A DNA stretch of 64,000 nucleotides from Ceratotherium simum simum (GCF_000283155.1 NW_004454210.1:8754666-8818665); one strand, 5' to 3'; positions 13,269-26,200 are shown, numbered from the stretch's first letter. The notes: a model not told the origin generated them from the letters alone. Made by a program: numbers and translations.

Positions 13269-13747
13269 TGACACCTCTTTTGATTTAAAAGGATTCCCCC
13301 ATGCTTTCCAAAGTGTGCTTTTAATTTTTCTAGGTATGGGTCCCCTTGGTCAAGAAGATCTTTCTTTATCTGGCTTCCACAGATTAGCCTTTCTCTAAAC
13401 ATCAGGCTACCCAGCACTGGCCTTATAGCTACTTCTATGGCCACCCCAGCTCCAGTCTCTCCTTCAACCACTTGAGAGAGGTTGCTACAATATTACAATA
13501 TTTTAAATGCACAGAAATACCAATAATTAATCACCATCAAGGTAAGATGATAGTTCTCCCTTTCTCACTCCCAGCCATTGCCTTCACTAACACAAGGCTT
13601 AGTGATAATAACCCTTTAAGACATCAGTATGATGATGTTAGTAAGCAGACATTTGTTAAATACTTTACTATGTGCCAAGCACTATGCCAAAAATAGAGGA
13701 AATTCTCCTCCTAAAAACAAATTGTCATCCCCAATTTGAGATTAGAG

Positions 13748-13957
13748 CAGTGTTTCTCATAGGGTGAGGGTGGGAAGGGGGTTAGGGGGTGGGAAGGTGA
13801 GACATTTTTGATCATCACAACTAGAGGTGCTACTGGCATCTAGGGGGGGTGTTAAGGCCAAGAGTGCTGCGGAGCCTCCTACAATACACTGGCCACCCAC
13901 CCCGCAATGTCAAAATGTCAGTAGTGCCAAGGTTGAGAAACCCTAGTTTAGAGGAAC
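13748..13957 (+). mobile_element. MER20-type hAT relic
   Basis: Terminal CAGTGTTTCTCATAGGGTGA, internal ATCACAACTAGAGGTGCTAC and TGGCATCTAGGGGGG, and terminal TAGTGCCAAGGTTGAGAAAC match the nonautonomous hAT-Charlie element MER20. The ends form its imperfect inverted repeats. Confidence 0.75.
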
Positions 13958-16900
13958 AAATACTGTCCCTGGGAAAGATGTTCATTGCTTTCTCATCGGT
14001 CTGAAATATGTTATCCCTGTGGGTGATAGAATATCAGCATGTCATTTGGCTACCCTCAAGGGGAGGCTGGGAGTTTGCCCAGGGGGTGCTCTCTATCTTG
14101 GGAAGGGGAACATGGACTTCACTTCCTCCACTGCCTTATTGAGAAGCTAAAAGTCACTGACAAAGTAGTAACCTCATACTGCTACTGCTGCACCATTGTT
14201 TCTCCTATCCCTTCTCTCCTTTTCTGGAAAAATGCTGCTTATTAATCCTGCTGATGATGAAAGAAGGAAGAAGATGATTAAATTTTCACTCTTATCAAGA
14301 AACTGCTATAAATGGACCTCCCTTCAGTCATCAGCTAGCTAACTTGGTTTCATAAAATGGCTCTACCACAAATATACCAAAACAGTTTTTTCTGTTTGAG
14401 TCATCCTTTTGAAATCAACCACAGGGAAGCTCTAGTGTAGATGGAAATCTGTTTTATCAGAGATAATATATGCAGTCCACATTATATTTTTCACCATAAA
14501 GAAGCATCATAACATTTTCATGTTTTAAAACATTTTCCCTTTTTTTCTCAGCACCCCTTTGTGCCTACTCACTTGCTTGCCAAAATAGAAGTGTTCAAAA
14601 GGTTATGTAAACATCTATGAAGATCTGTTTTGTCCCTTGCTTGGTATTTGTTTTGCTTCTTTTTATTTTTCAGGGCAGGAATTTTGTACTTGTGTTTAGT
14701 AGGTAGTAAGCAAAAGGCTGTGTGCAATGTAAATAATAAAAGAAAAAATGTGTTATGTTGAGGGAGAAATTTGGACAAAGATTGATTTCCCAGTTTTCCT
14801 TCTTTAGGTGAAACTAACAATTATGTATTATAGAAAGTCCTTTGGGAAGACTTGATATGAAAACAATTGTACTTCATTGACCTTTAAAGAATAAATGATT
14901 AGAATGTTGTGTCAGTCAAATTAATGAGACTATTTCTAAGAAATATATATTTTATGGCTGATTTTTCATGTTTTCCCAGCCCACACAGAAAATAACACTA
15001 TTCTAGAATATATTTCTTTAAGAAAATTTGTTTAACTTGGGAAGGTCCCTGCTGATGAGAACAACATGCTTAATTTTCAAGTATCAAGCAGAGCTTCAAA
15101 GTAATAGATATTATAGAAAACAGCTTTATTATCCTAGCAGATTTTCTCTAGAATTAATGGTGCTGTTTCATGTTCTTTGTGCTAGATCACATTGGGGTAG
15201 GGCTGAATATGTGGAGTCAGACCAGCTAACTTAATTGAATACCAACAAGTGGGGCCAGTAATTGAGGCATTCAAATATACTTTAGGTACATACCCATTTC
15301 ACGTTCTCAAGTGCATGACTTCAGGAATTGATTTTGAAGAATTCTATATCTTATTCAGATTTTAAAATATAGAGAATAGAGAGAGAAATTGAGCATGAGA
15401 GCACTATCTAGCTAACTGGGCTTTTGTGAAAGATTCTAACCTATTGTAAAGATCATGAATCTTTGTTCAGAACACATCAAGATTCCAACAATCACCTATC
15501 ATACATGTATTAGAATTGCAATGAAAGGTTTCAGGAGAAGTAGCTATCATGGCACACTTTATTCATAGTTTAAGAATGCCAGTTATATATCTATTGATGA
15601 TATGCCATTTTAAATTTAAGAAAACTGTTTATCTTGCATCATTTAAATGTATAAATAACCAATACTACTAAAGGGTTTTATTATATGGTTTTAGATTATT
15701 AAATACAGAAATAGAAGCTAAGTTTGAGTGTGTTTCTGTGATTGTAACTTTGATATCAGTGATAAAACATCCCAAGATCAGGCCTTCTAAGGGACCTACG
15801 TAGAGTAAGAATAAGTATAATTGGAAATATATTGTTTTTCTTGGCTAATTTGGCCAGGGGCTCTAGAAAGTATAGAATGGTGGGTAGGTGCCAACGCTTC
15901 TCTAATTCCTTGTCAAAGCTAAAAATTGTTGCTTTTGCTATAGAGGCAATAGGACTAAATGTATAGGGCTATATGCACATTACTTATAAATTCTTATGTT
16001 AGGACCAGATGGTCTCTTACATTTTTTTCCAGCTCTAAAATTCTCTTCATTCTGCTTTAGTTCCTTGATTTTTAAAGATGAGGAAATAGACAGCTTTGTT
16101 CAAAGAGAGCTAGAACTAGAACATGGACTGATACTTGCTAACCATGCTATATACTAGTGTCAGCCAAATATGGGCATTCACATATCACTTTCAGATTTTT
16201 GCCATATCTGTGTACTTACTAATACTATTTGACTTACTTCTTTAAATAAGTTTTTTTAAAGGAAATTTTTTGCTACTATAAATGGAAAACTGTCACTGCC
16301 TAAAAATAGAAAGTAGCTCTAAATAGGAATCCAAATCAAGACAAAGCAATGTTATTAAAATTTAATTTAAAATTTAAATTTAATTAATTCTTGCTATTAA
16401 GTTTTTAATTCTTGCTATTCTTGGTCAGAAATGTGTCAAAGCAATGTTTTCACGTTTGATGGCAGTACCTTAATTGTCTAATAAGAAAAGCACAGTTAAA
16501 GCCTCTAATTAAGCTTCTGCTTAGCTTTTTAAAATGGGATGCTTCCTTAGAGGAGAAATGAGAGGCCATAGATACATATTTATATATTACTGTATGATTT
16601 AATGTAGATCAGAAGATCTTGTTACATGGAACCAAAATTGTTCTTTGGTTAATTTAATTTTTCTTAAAATTCTTAAATTTTTACATTGGAAGTTTTAGCT
16701 TCACGTCTGTTTCTTTTTCTAATTGGGATATTTGATCAGTATAGTTTATTTTACTTAAGTAAAGCATTTCTGCACAAGCCTAATGTCTCACAATTATCGT
16801 GACATACCTATATATTGGTTTCTGTAACCTTTGAACAATCTGATGAATTAAAATCTGGTCATCAAAAGCAAATTTCATCTGGGGAGATGAGAGGATTTTA

Positions 16901-17477
16901 TAGTGTATTTGAATGTAGGAAATGTTTTTCTTAAAATAGTTCTTAAGCATGTTTCATTTCTTTAAAATAATTTAATAAGCTTTTTTTTAAATTTACCAAC
17001 AATAAAAGTTAGTGTGTTTGTCTCAATTGCTGGTCTAAATGTGTATGTCAGTTACAAGGGAGAAAAAGGGGTCAAAATGGCTAAGCCTTCTCCCTTTACT
17101 TGTTTTGATTCGTTGGGCTACAAATCTTGTGTTACCTTCTCTCGAAAAGTGCCTCTATACAGGCTGTATTTCATTGTACTGTAGAAAAAGACAAGTAGGA
17201 TTTTTCGTTCTGGAGTTTCCTATGAAACCTACTGGTGAAAGTGTAAAACCAGGAGACTTTTATGGATTAGCTAGTAAGAGTTTTGTTATGAAACCTTTGT
17301 AACGGGTCTAACAGGAAGACCAGGGAGAGACTAGATGTAGGAAATACCTGGTCCCATTAAACTGCTGATGAATAGACATCATAGTATTGTGGGGATTGTT
17401 TATTGTAGTGATTTTTCTGGCTTATCAGAAGTGTTAGTCTTTTGTTTTTCATGCTTGTGTCAAATTTATATCTTGTA

Positions 17478-18125
17478 ATTAAACTTTTTATTTTGAGATA
17501 ACTGTTGATTCACATGCAATTGTAAGAAATAATACAGAGAGAGATCCAGCCTGCCCTTTACTCAGTTTCCCCCAGTGGTAATATCCTGCAAAACTGCTGT
17601 AAAATATCACAACCAGAATATTGACATTGATAAAGATACAGAACATTTTCATCACCACAGGGGTCCTTCCTGTTGTCATTTTAAAACCACACCTACTTCC
17701 CTCCTACTCCGATCCCCTCGTTAACCCCTGGCAACCACTAATCTGTTTTCCATTTCTATAATATGTCATTTCAGGAATGTTATAGAAATGGAACCATTTA
17801 TGTAACCTTTTGAGGTTAGCTTTTTCTACTCAGTATAATTCTTTGGAGATTCATCCATGTTGTTTCATGCATGTACCAGCAATTTGTTCCTTCTTCTTGC
17901 TGAGGGCTCTGCCACAGTGTGGATGTACCACAGTTGAATCATTCACTCAGTCAAGACATCTGGGTCGTTTCTAGTGTGGGGCTATTACAAATAAAGCTGC
18001 TATAAGCATTTGTGTACAGGTTTTATATGAACATAAGTCTTCATTTCTCTAGGATAAATGCCCAGGAGTGCAATATGTAATTGTCTTAAATATTTCCTTC
18101 ACGTGCATTTGGAACCACATCAGAT
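17478..18125 (-). mobile_element. L1ME/HAL1-type 3' end, antisense
   Basis: Antisense L1 3'-end text: TTTTATTTTGAGATAACTGT, AAATAATACAGAGAGAGATC, TTACTCAGTTTCCCCCAGTG, GGCAACCACTAATCTGTTTT, CATTCACTCAGTCAAGACAT and GATAAATGCCCAGGAGTGCA. It appears continuous with the L1-like block that follows. Confidence 0.8.
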
Positions 18126-19915
18126 AGTGTTATAATTTTCACTTTGACCTTCAGACATAATGTAGAACATTCAAGAAAAAGAAAGTGTATTGTGTTTATC
18201 TGTATTTTTACTTGCTGTGTTCTTTCTTCCTTTCCGATGTTCCAAGATTCTTTTCTTTTATCATTTCTTTTCTGCTTAGAGAATTTCCTCTAGCCATTCT
18301 ATCAGTAGATCGGATGGTGACAAATTTTCTTAATTTTCCTTCTTCTGAGAATGTCTTATTCCCCTCCATTTTTGCTGGGTATAGGATTCTGGGTTGACAG
18401 TTCTTTTTTTTCAGTGAAAAAAAAAAATGCCACTTCCTTCTGGCTTCTGTAGTTTCTGGTAAGAAGTCCACTATCATTCTAATTGCTTTTCCTTTCAAAG
18501 GTAAGGTATACTTTCTCTCTGACTGCTTTCAAGATATTTTCTTTGCATTTAGTTTTCAGAAGTTTAATTATGATGTGTCTGGCATGGGTTTCTTCAGGTT
18601 TATCCTGTGTGGGATTTGTTCAGCTTCTTGAGTCTGTGCTCTTGTTGCTCTTTCCAAATTTGGTTAAGTTTTCAGCCACTATTTGTTTGAGTACTTTTTC
18701 AGCTCTGCTTTCTCTCTCCACTCTTTCTGGGTTCTAGTGATACAAATGTTAGCTCTCTTACTGTAGTGCCCTAGGTCCATGCCACGAGGCTCTGTTCTTC
18801 CCCGCCCTACCCCCCACCAGTCCATTTTCTCTCTTTGTTCAGATTGGGTAATTTCTATCTTTCAGTTCACTGATTCTTTACTATGTTCTTTTCATTCTGC
18901 TGTTAAGCCCATCCAGTGAGATTTTTATACCTTCTTGTTCTTTGCCAAGACTCTGTTTTCTTTTTCCTCTGTCCCAAACATGTTTGTAATTGCTTGTTGA
19001 AGCATTTTTGTTATGGCTGGTTTAAAATCTTTATCAGATAATTCTCTCATTTCTGTCATCTCAGTTTTGGCATCTGTTGATTATCTTTTTGGATTGTTTT
19101 AAATCTTTCTAGTTCTTGATAAGATGAGTGGTTTTCTGTTGAAACCTGGACATTTTTGCATTATGTTCTGAGACTCTGGATATTATCTAAACCTTCTGTT
19201 CCCACTGGTTTTGATGACACTGTTTTGGCAGGGGGATTGGGGGTGCCTCCTTGTTACTGCCTGGAGGACATAGAAGTCCAGATTCCCTACTCAGCCTCCA
19301 TTGACATCCAGGGGAAGGAGATCCTTCTTTACTGCCAGGTGAGGGTGGAAGTGCAGGCTCCCCATGTGGTCTCCACTGATACCGCTAGAGTAGAGGTGGG
19401 GGCATGTTATCAGCCAGCAGGGTAGAAGTCCTGTTTCCCTTCTTGGCCTGCCTGACACTACCCTGGTTGGGGGGTTGGGCCTCCTCATTATGCCCTCATG
19501 AGGTGGAAGTCTAGGTTCCCCACCCGGCTCTTGCTGATGTGGGTGGGGGTGGGGCCACAGTATTTTCTGTGGTGTTTGGCTGCAGTAGAGTAGTTATTGT
19601 CAGAAGTTTTCTGTCCTGCTTAGGCTGCCCCTTTCTTGTTCCTTTGACTAGAGAGAGCAAGCTTTTGTTGTTTTTTTTGTTTTTTTTTTTTTTGTCTCTG
19701 CCAGTTGGCATTTCCAGGTTGCTGGATTCTTCAGCTCCAAATCTGGGATATCTTAGGCAAAAATTGGGCCCTGAGGTCCCTAAGTGGTCTGCCTTATCTC
19801 TGCTTTTCAGATTCTTCTTATGTTTTATATATAATGTCCGGAGTTTTTAGTTGTACTTAGTGGAAATAATAGGGGAAAATACATCTACTCCATCTTCCTG
19901 GAAGTGGGAGTCCCC
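18126..19915 (-). mobile_element. L1/HAL1-like 5' half, antisense
   Basis: Text typical of the antisense ORF1/5'-UTR part of old L1 or half-L1 (HAL1): CAGTTCACTGATTCTTTACT, TTCTGCTGTTAAGCCCATCC, GGTTTAAAATCTTTATCAGA and TTCTGTTGAAACCTGGACAT. It ends with CTCCATCTTCCTGGAAGTGG, whose complement is a typical L1 start. With 17478-18125 the insertion is about 2.4 kb and lacks an ORF2-sized section, which fits HAL1 or an internally deleted L1. ORFs of 60-103 codons on either strand are remnants. Confidence 0.65.
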
Positions 19916-20106
19916 AAATTTACATTTTTAATCTGTTTAGACAGTCGTACCAAATATATAACCATTACTGGGGAAAATGTCACATACTGTGTATATTATG
20001 TGATGCTTTGCATAATATTGTGCTCTTGAGGACTGCTAGAAAATAAGATCTTTATTTAAACTGAAATTCATTGTTCACATTATTAATGAAAACTTTTCCC
20101 CTCTAG

Positions 20107-20175
20107 GAAATAATGCAAAAGGTGTCCCAAGGCTCCTGACCAGTGAACAAAGATTTGAGAAAGACAGCCAAGCTC
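20107..20175 (+). other. PELI1 5' UTR segment of first coding exon
   Basis: Follows a pyrimidine-rich acceptor (CTTTTCCCCTCTAG) and runs 69 nt to the start codon. It contains a short upstream ORF (20113-20139). The rest of the leader must come from exon(s) upstream of the window. The exon start is inferred from the acceptor and the known gene model. Confidence 0.8.
20113..20139 (+). CDS. Upstream ORF in PELI1 leader (8 codons)
   Basis: ATG at 20113 opens 8 codons ending in TGA at 20137-20139, 36 nt before the PELI1 start codon and out of frame with it. Its ATG has A at -3, whereas the main ATG has C at -3 and T at +4, so scanning ribosomes could initiate here first. The encoded peptide is too short to suggest a function of its own. 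A role in limiting Pellino-1 translation is inference. Confidence 0.45.
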   Translation: MQKVSQGS

Positions 20176-20246
20176 ATGTTTTCTCCTGATCAAGAAAATC
20201 ATCCATCCAAAGCACCAGTAAAATATGGTGAACTCATTGTCTTAGG
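20176..20246 (+). CDS. PELI1: PELI1 coding exon 1 (residues 1-24)
   Basis: Encodes MFSPDQENHPSKAPVKYG and the following ELIVL, ending in phase 2 (GG of a glycine codon) before donor GTAAGG at 20247. The start codon is the only in-frame ATG of the exon and gives the family's standard N-terminus, despite a weak Kozak context. Confidence 0.96.
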
Positions 20247-23200
20247 GTAAGGTTTCTCCATCTGATGACACGTAAAATTTAATAATATATAGTAACTTTG
20301 ACATCTTGGTTAAAAGTATTTTTTTTAGCATTTGTATCCTACCTATTTCTGAAAAGGATTTAAAGCTGCAGGGTAATATTACCAAATCAAGAAACTCTTT
20401 TAATTCTCATTTTTATGCCATCTTGTCAGGTGCTCAAATACCGCATAAACTTTGCCTCACCCTCACCCCCTGAAAGGACAAAGCTTCTTAAGGATGAAAT
20501 GAAAAATGTATTTGTCTGAAAGTCACATAATCATTTCATTTGTCTTCCCTATGCCATCTTTTAGAAAAATTTGCCTCAGCTGACTTTACCAAAAATCCCC
20601 TTCCCCTTTAGGTCATTTCTTCTGGGTTAGCATTTATTTGTTCCTTTGCCCCTCTGAAGCGGTTGTTGTTTTGTGCGTATAGTCCTGTACTTTGTGAAAC
20701 GAGTTGTACAGGCATAAGGATACATGACTCTGAAGCCCAGGACCTCGCTGCTTGTTTGCTTCAAGAGTCATCTATCCATACAGCTCACACAGACACAATC
20801 TAAAGATTAAATAAATTGAAATAATGGAATCATCTATTCTTCAATCTAAACTTGCCATAAATGTCAAAACAGAAGCACAATATTAGTCTAACTAGAGATC
20901 TCAGAAACTAGAAATTGCAAAATTTGCAAAAAAGCAGCTCTAAACATTACAGAATCAGGCCGGGACAAGTTCTTGTTTAAGTGAGAATGTATCCGTTATT
21001 TCAGATGAGAGAGTAAGAGAAATTGGGGAGGTAATGTGGAGTTATTGAGCTTGACTGGAAGTCAGGAATCCTGGATTCCAGCGCTTATTCCAATACTGCT
21101 CACTGTATGACCTTGGGCAAGTCACTTAACCAGTCTGGGCCTTAGTTTCCTCCTCTGTAAAATGACAATTAGATAAGATCATCTAAGGTCCTTTAAGACT
21201 TAAAAAATTTTTTTTCCAAACACAGAATTTAGAAGATCGTAAACTTAATATAGTAACTACAATATTACAACTTCAAATCACATAGATTTTAATGTATTAA
21301 TGACAAACAGTTTTTAACTACCAAAAACTATTGCAAGTTAAATTCCTCTAGCAGGAAATTCGAGTCATTTGAAGACTAGAATTTCAAATTTAGTATATGG
21401 TTTAAACTGCCTCTCCTAGCCCAGCAGTTTCTCAGTTAATCCTTAGCAATAGAGTTGTCTCTGTATCTGGCACTTGATGTCTTAAAATGCAAATAATGCT
21501 TCTTCCCACCCCTCTAGAAGGAGAAGTGAAGCTGGATACGGTTGTCAGTTTCGTGCTGTTGCTACTTACAAAAGAGCTTTGAGCTACAGGAACACAATGT
21601 GGGAATAGAGAGCATATCTCCAGAAGAGAAACAAGTCATGTGACTCTTCTGGACAGTAGTGGGGGGCAGTAGTGAGGGGCAGTGAGGAACCCCACAGTGA
21701 GACTAGTGGCCACACAGCCTAGAATAACAAAATTAATGTATTAGCTGAGGGGCACTGCTCTGAACTTTTAGCAAGGTTTGCAAGATTAGCAAGGGCTTTC
21801 TCCAGTAGAAATGAGTGTTTTATTTTTTTATAAAGGATCAGTATAATTTCTATAAATGGTAGTCTTTGAGTAAACTCCCTTCTATTCCTTGTCAGCCATT
21901 AATGTAGGCCATTTTACAATCACATTCTCCTCCAGCCTCAAAATTGTCCCTGTTCCCTGCTTCATTTTCCCCCAGGTTGACCAACTATATGTAAGAGACC
22001 ATCAAACCAAAGATTTTTTCTGGGTGTTAGGGATGCTGGGGGTCTGTGAATAAGGAGAGATTATTATTAAGCTACTGCTCATGCCATAATGAAGCAGTAA
22101 AGAATGAAAAAAAACATGACAAACACCTGGATTCAAATTCTGCCTTTGCCAGTGTCACTTGTGTGACCTTCAGAAAATAACTTAATTCCTCTGAGGAATA
22201 ACTTAATTCCTAACCTGTAAAGGTGGAGAGTGATGCCAATCTCAAAGAGTTTTTATGAGGATGGATTAAGTGAGATAATATATGGGATAGAACCCAATAG
22301 TGCCTAGTACATAGTAAACACCCAAATGTTCTGTTTTGAACTGTTTTCCTATTAGTTCAGTTGCTTACCTTCAGGACATGTATATATGTTATCATAGAGA
22401 AATGGTCATAACGTCTCAACAACAAAAGTATGTTTAACTACTACTTAGCAGGCATCTCAGTTGGACAAGTTTTGCCAACATAATGTGAATGTGTATGTGT
22501 ACATTTAAGATAGCTGAGACTTAACAAGTCTAAAACATTCTATTTCGAAAGTGCAGCTATTTAAGATGTTTGGTTCACAATTAAAGGAGATTCCATTTTA
22601 AACAATTCATACCATACTTTTAAAGATTGTATTAGCACATGCAAACATTCACCTTTAAAAAAAATTGAATGAGTCATAAGGAGTCAGATATGCTATTAAT
22701 CAGCTCTTGAGTATCTTGAATAAAAGAGGGAAGAAAAATATAGATAACTCAAAGCTATGTATAATCCAGAAGGTACTTTTCTGTGACTTGGAATGTAGCC
22801 AAAAAGAATCTTATTTTGTTTCACACTCAGCAGCTGCACTGGGGGTCAGTGATTGCTCAAAGGAATTTGAGATACTTATAATGTGCTAATAGATAAGTAA
22901 TCGGGAGTTGATATTATAAAGCAAAGTAAAGCATTTGTTTTTAGAATTGTGTGGTTCTTACAAGAGATCACCTAAACTTTTTTTCCCCCATCAGGTATAA
23001 TGGGTCTCTCCCAAATGGCGATAGAGGAAGGAGGAAAAGTAGGTTTGCTTTATTTAAAAGACCTAAGGCAAATGGGGTGAAGCCCAGCACTGTGCATATT
23101 GCTTGTACTCCTCAGGCTGCAAAGGTAAAAAAAAAAAAAAAAAAAAAATCAAGAAAAAAAAAAAAAAAGCTAAATAAATTAACTTGGAGAAATTGGAAGC

Positions 23201-26200
23201 CTTGTACATGTTGTGTATATTCTCTAGCATTCCCTTCACATTGTATACCAGAAGTTTCCTTTTTGTTTGGGTGGGAGAAGATACTTTGGAGACATGATGT
23301 TTGAAGGGCTGCCATATAGAAAGAAGGGCCTCAGACTTTTGTTTTATGACAAACCAAGATCAGTGGGTGGAAATTAGAAGGAAACATTCCCTTTTCTTAT
23401 TAAAAAAAGGTGGGAGTGGGGCCAGGGCTTTACCTGGTATTAAGAAGTGTGCGGCTGTCTGCCCTGAGAAGTAGGGAGTTCTCACTGTTACTGGAGGGAC
23501 CTCACCTGGGCTGGGCAAGGAATGCAGTATTATATAATAATAAGTGTATTCTGGTCCTAGAAGCATGTTTGGATGAGGTCATTTTTTTAACTAAGGGTCT
23601 TTATCAAAGATTCTATGGATGTTCTTGTTTTTATTTATTTTTTGTTTGTTTTATGACTCAGCTTTTAGCATAGCTTGAACAAAGTAGACCTCAATAATTA
23701 TTAAATTGAATCAAAGCTATGAAAGCAAATACTCAATTGTATCTACAATATAACTTCTCAATCTCCTGGCCTATATAATGCTTCTAGCCCCTTTTCCTTT
23801 CCCTACCAAAATCTCCAGAAGCCAGGCCACCATTTCAGGACACTTGGGCTTTTCCCAAAGTGATAGACAATTAGGCGGAATTTCAGATCTTTGCATTTCT
23901 CATAAATCCCTCTACTTTTAATTTTATAACACAGACTGAATTTGATATGTGATGAGTGAATAAAAATTACAGCGAGTTCCTTGACTTCTGGAAGTACCTG
24001 TATCTTTAGCTAAGCAGCCCTAAGATGTGTATTAATATTATACCATCTGAGGTATAGCTTTGTAAGTTAAATAAACGAGAGACAGAGAAATTGGCATATG
24101 ATGCCTTGTTTTAGGTCACAGCTCCACTCCCTGAAGTTAATTGCATTTTTGGCTTTGAGGGTGGTATCTAAAACAGAGTCCTCACACCTTGACTAGGCCT
24201 CCTCTATTATTATTTGAAAGCCAGTGAATGTAGAAAAGGGATGATTTTTTTTAGGTGTATCTTTTAACTCCTTTTCAGAGACGGGATGTGCTAAGCAGTT
24301 GGTGGAAGTGAACTGCTTATGGATCCAGTCGTAGGAGCTTCTTTCCAGTATCTCCCCACAGGAGTGCTCTTGGCATTTTGGGGGTGCCAGCTTTCTTTGT
24401 GCAGGACTGTCCCATATATTGCAGGATGTTTAATATTCTTGTCTCCACCCACTAAATGCCATTTAAGCCCTCAAATCATTATGACAGCCAAAAAACGCAC
24501 TACATATTTCTAAATGCCCCTTAGACAGCTAATACTACCTCTAGTTGAGAACCACTGTCATAGGGAAAATATTTCTAATCTCTACCTTTATAATATCCTA
24601 CTCTGTACCTCGCATTTTTACTGTCATGCTCCTAATGTTTTTATTGTTAGCTCCTTTTCATCTTTACTAGGCAACAAGAATCTTAGGGATCAAAGATTGA
24701 CCCTTTCCTCTTTCAGTTTTGGAGGACTGTGGTAGTGAGGTCATGAAGAAAACTCATTGTTTAGTCTGGCAGTCATTTGGGATGAGTGGTTAATCCCTGC
24801 CTTCCAGTCCAGTGGGAACTTAACTTGACATAGTTCTTATTCTCAATCTAAGAGTAGGTTTTAAGAGCGAAAAAACAGGGATTACAATCTCCAAGTACAC
24901 AAAAAACTGTTTTTAAATCTCTTTAGCCATTAAGAATTAACTTCCAAAATACTGAGCAATTATTTGATTGAAAAATCAGTTGCTTAGTGCTGAGTTAAAG
25001 CAATTGTAGGTTATAAAACCTATAAAACAATTATATAATGTTGGAATACATGAATGTGTAGGAAAACATGGGAGTCATCTAGACTGCATTCTTGAGGTTG
25101 GATACCTCTATGAAGAAAGAAGAGTAGGGAGGGACATGTAAGCAGCCTTGCTTGTATCTGTAGAGTTTAACAACTTTTGAAAAATCAGGAGCAAAAATGG
25201 CATTTTTAAGCTTTGATAATGCCGGGTAGTTAGTTTAGATAATGCCCACATGCTTGTTTATTCTCTTCATATATTTGAAAATTTCACAGTCTTAAAGTTG
25301 TTGTTTTAAGGCTTTATCTATTACAGGTTAGCTACAAATTGAAAGCAAGTAACATTTTATAATGTCAAAGTTCTAATTAAGAAGCTGTTTTTTCATTTAG
25401 CCTCTTTACTATGTACAGTCATTCTTTTGTGTTTTTGTATCTGTTTTCCTTTTACGCAACCTATTTCCACTTCCTTTCTGTAGGTTTTTCCCCCCTCTGA
25501 TATTATCTTCAACTCATGCACATAGAAAACGCCTGAAAACAAAACTGAAAAGTTCTTTTTAGCAATATTTTTAGTTTGGGATAGGTCAGAAGTACAGTCA
25601 TAAGCATTATATCCATTTCCTTTGGTAATGTTTAATCATTCTATGAATTTTTATGTATCTTGCCCAGCATGTGGCAAATATTTGTCATCTATAGAGTCAC
25701 AGAATGGTTAGGAAAGCAGTTAACTCTGCTTATTGGTTAACTGTAACTCTTCGAGTTACTTTAAAAATAAAATTCCTCTTATTCTGCAAAATTTTTATTT
25801 TCTCCTTATCAGAGCAGTACTGAGGACTGTTGTCAGTTTCTACATGGGATTTGGTTTTGATTACTTTATAATTTAAAATACTTACAAGGGAGGTCCAGAT
25901 TTTATAGTATTTTTATACTATGAAATTGTGTTCTTACTCTATAACTGCTTCAAATTATTCTTCTACACCCCAGTCAACTTGAGAAACTACTGTCACAGCT
26001 GAGGTTATGTGAGAGTTATTAATCTTTACCAGAAATTTCAAGGGGAAAATATGTCAGATATGTGATTACCTTTCTTTTTTTTAATGAAAAGATTATCTGA
26101 TTTGATTGACCTGCCAGCTAATTTTTGCTATTAATCTTTTCTTTCTTAGGCAATAAGCAACAAGGACCAGCATAGCATATCATATACCTTATCTCGGGCC

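Larger units (their letters stand above)
1..20106 (+). other. Presumed 3' part of PELI1 intron 1
   Basis: No coding exon, CpG island or promoter-like GC-rich segment was seen before the splice acceptor at 20105-20106, which leads into a leader segment of PELI1. I infer that this whole stretch is intron and that the noncoding first exon and promoter lie upstream of the window. Recognisable content is listed separately (EREs, L1 3' ends, L1/HAL1-like block, MIR, L2, MER20). Between those, roughly 1400-1850, 2130-2540, 3640-5226, 5446-6190, 6455-10440, 11740-12570, 13960-17475 and 19920-20106, I see AT-rich sequence with nothing I can name. Confidence 0.65.
20247..22994 (+). other. PELI1 intron between coding exons 1 and 2
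   Basis: GTAAGG donor, CATCAG acceptor, 2,748 nt. Holds two MIR relics and a small GGGGCAGTAGTGA-like triplication near 21652-21690; otherwise nothing recognised. Confidence 0.9.
23125..26149 (+). other. PELI1 intron between coding exons 2 and 3
   Basis: 3,025 nt, GT-AG. Begins with two poly(A) runs (23127-23148 and 23154-23168), contains one MER20 relic, otherwise AT-rich sequence with no recognised element. Confidence 0.9.

Noticed and set aside
13740..13960. GC-richer, G-rich segment considered as a promoter or CpG island
   Set aside because: It has few CpGs and matches a MER20 relic; no transcription start context.
18185..19850. Several 70-103-codon ORFs on both strands
   Set aside because: They lie in the antisense L1/HAL1-like block and are remnants or shadows of it.
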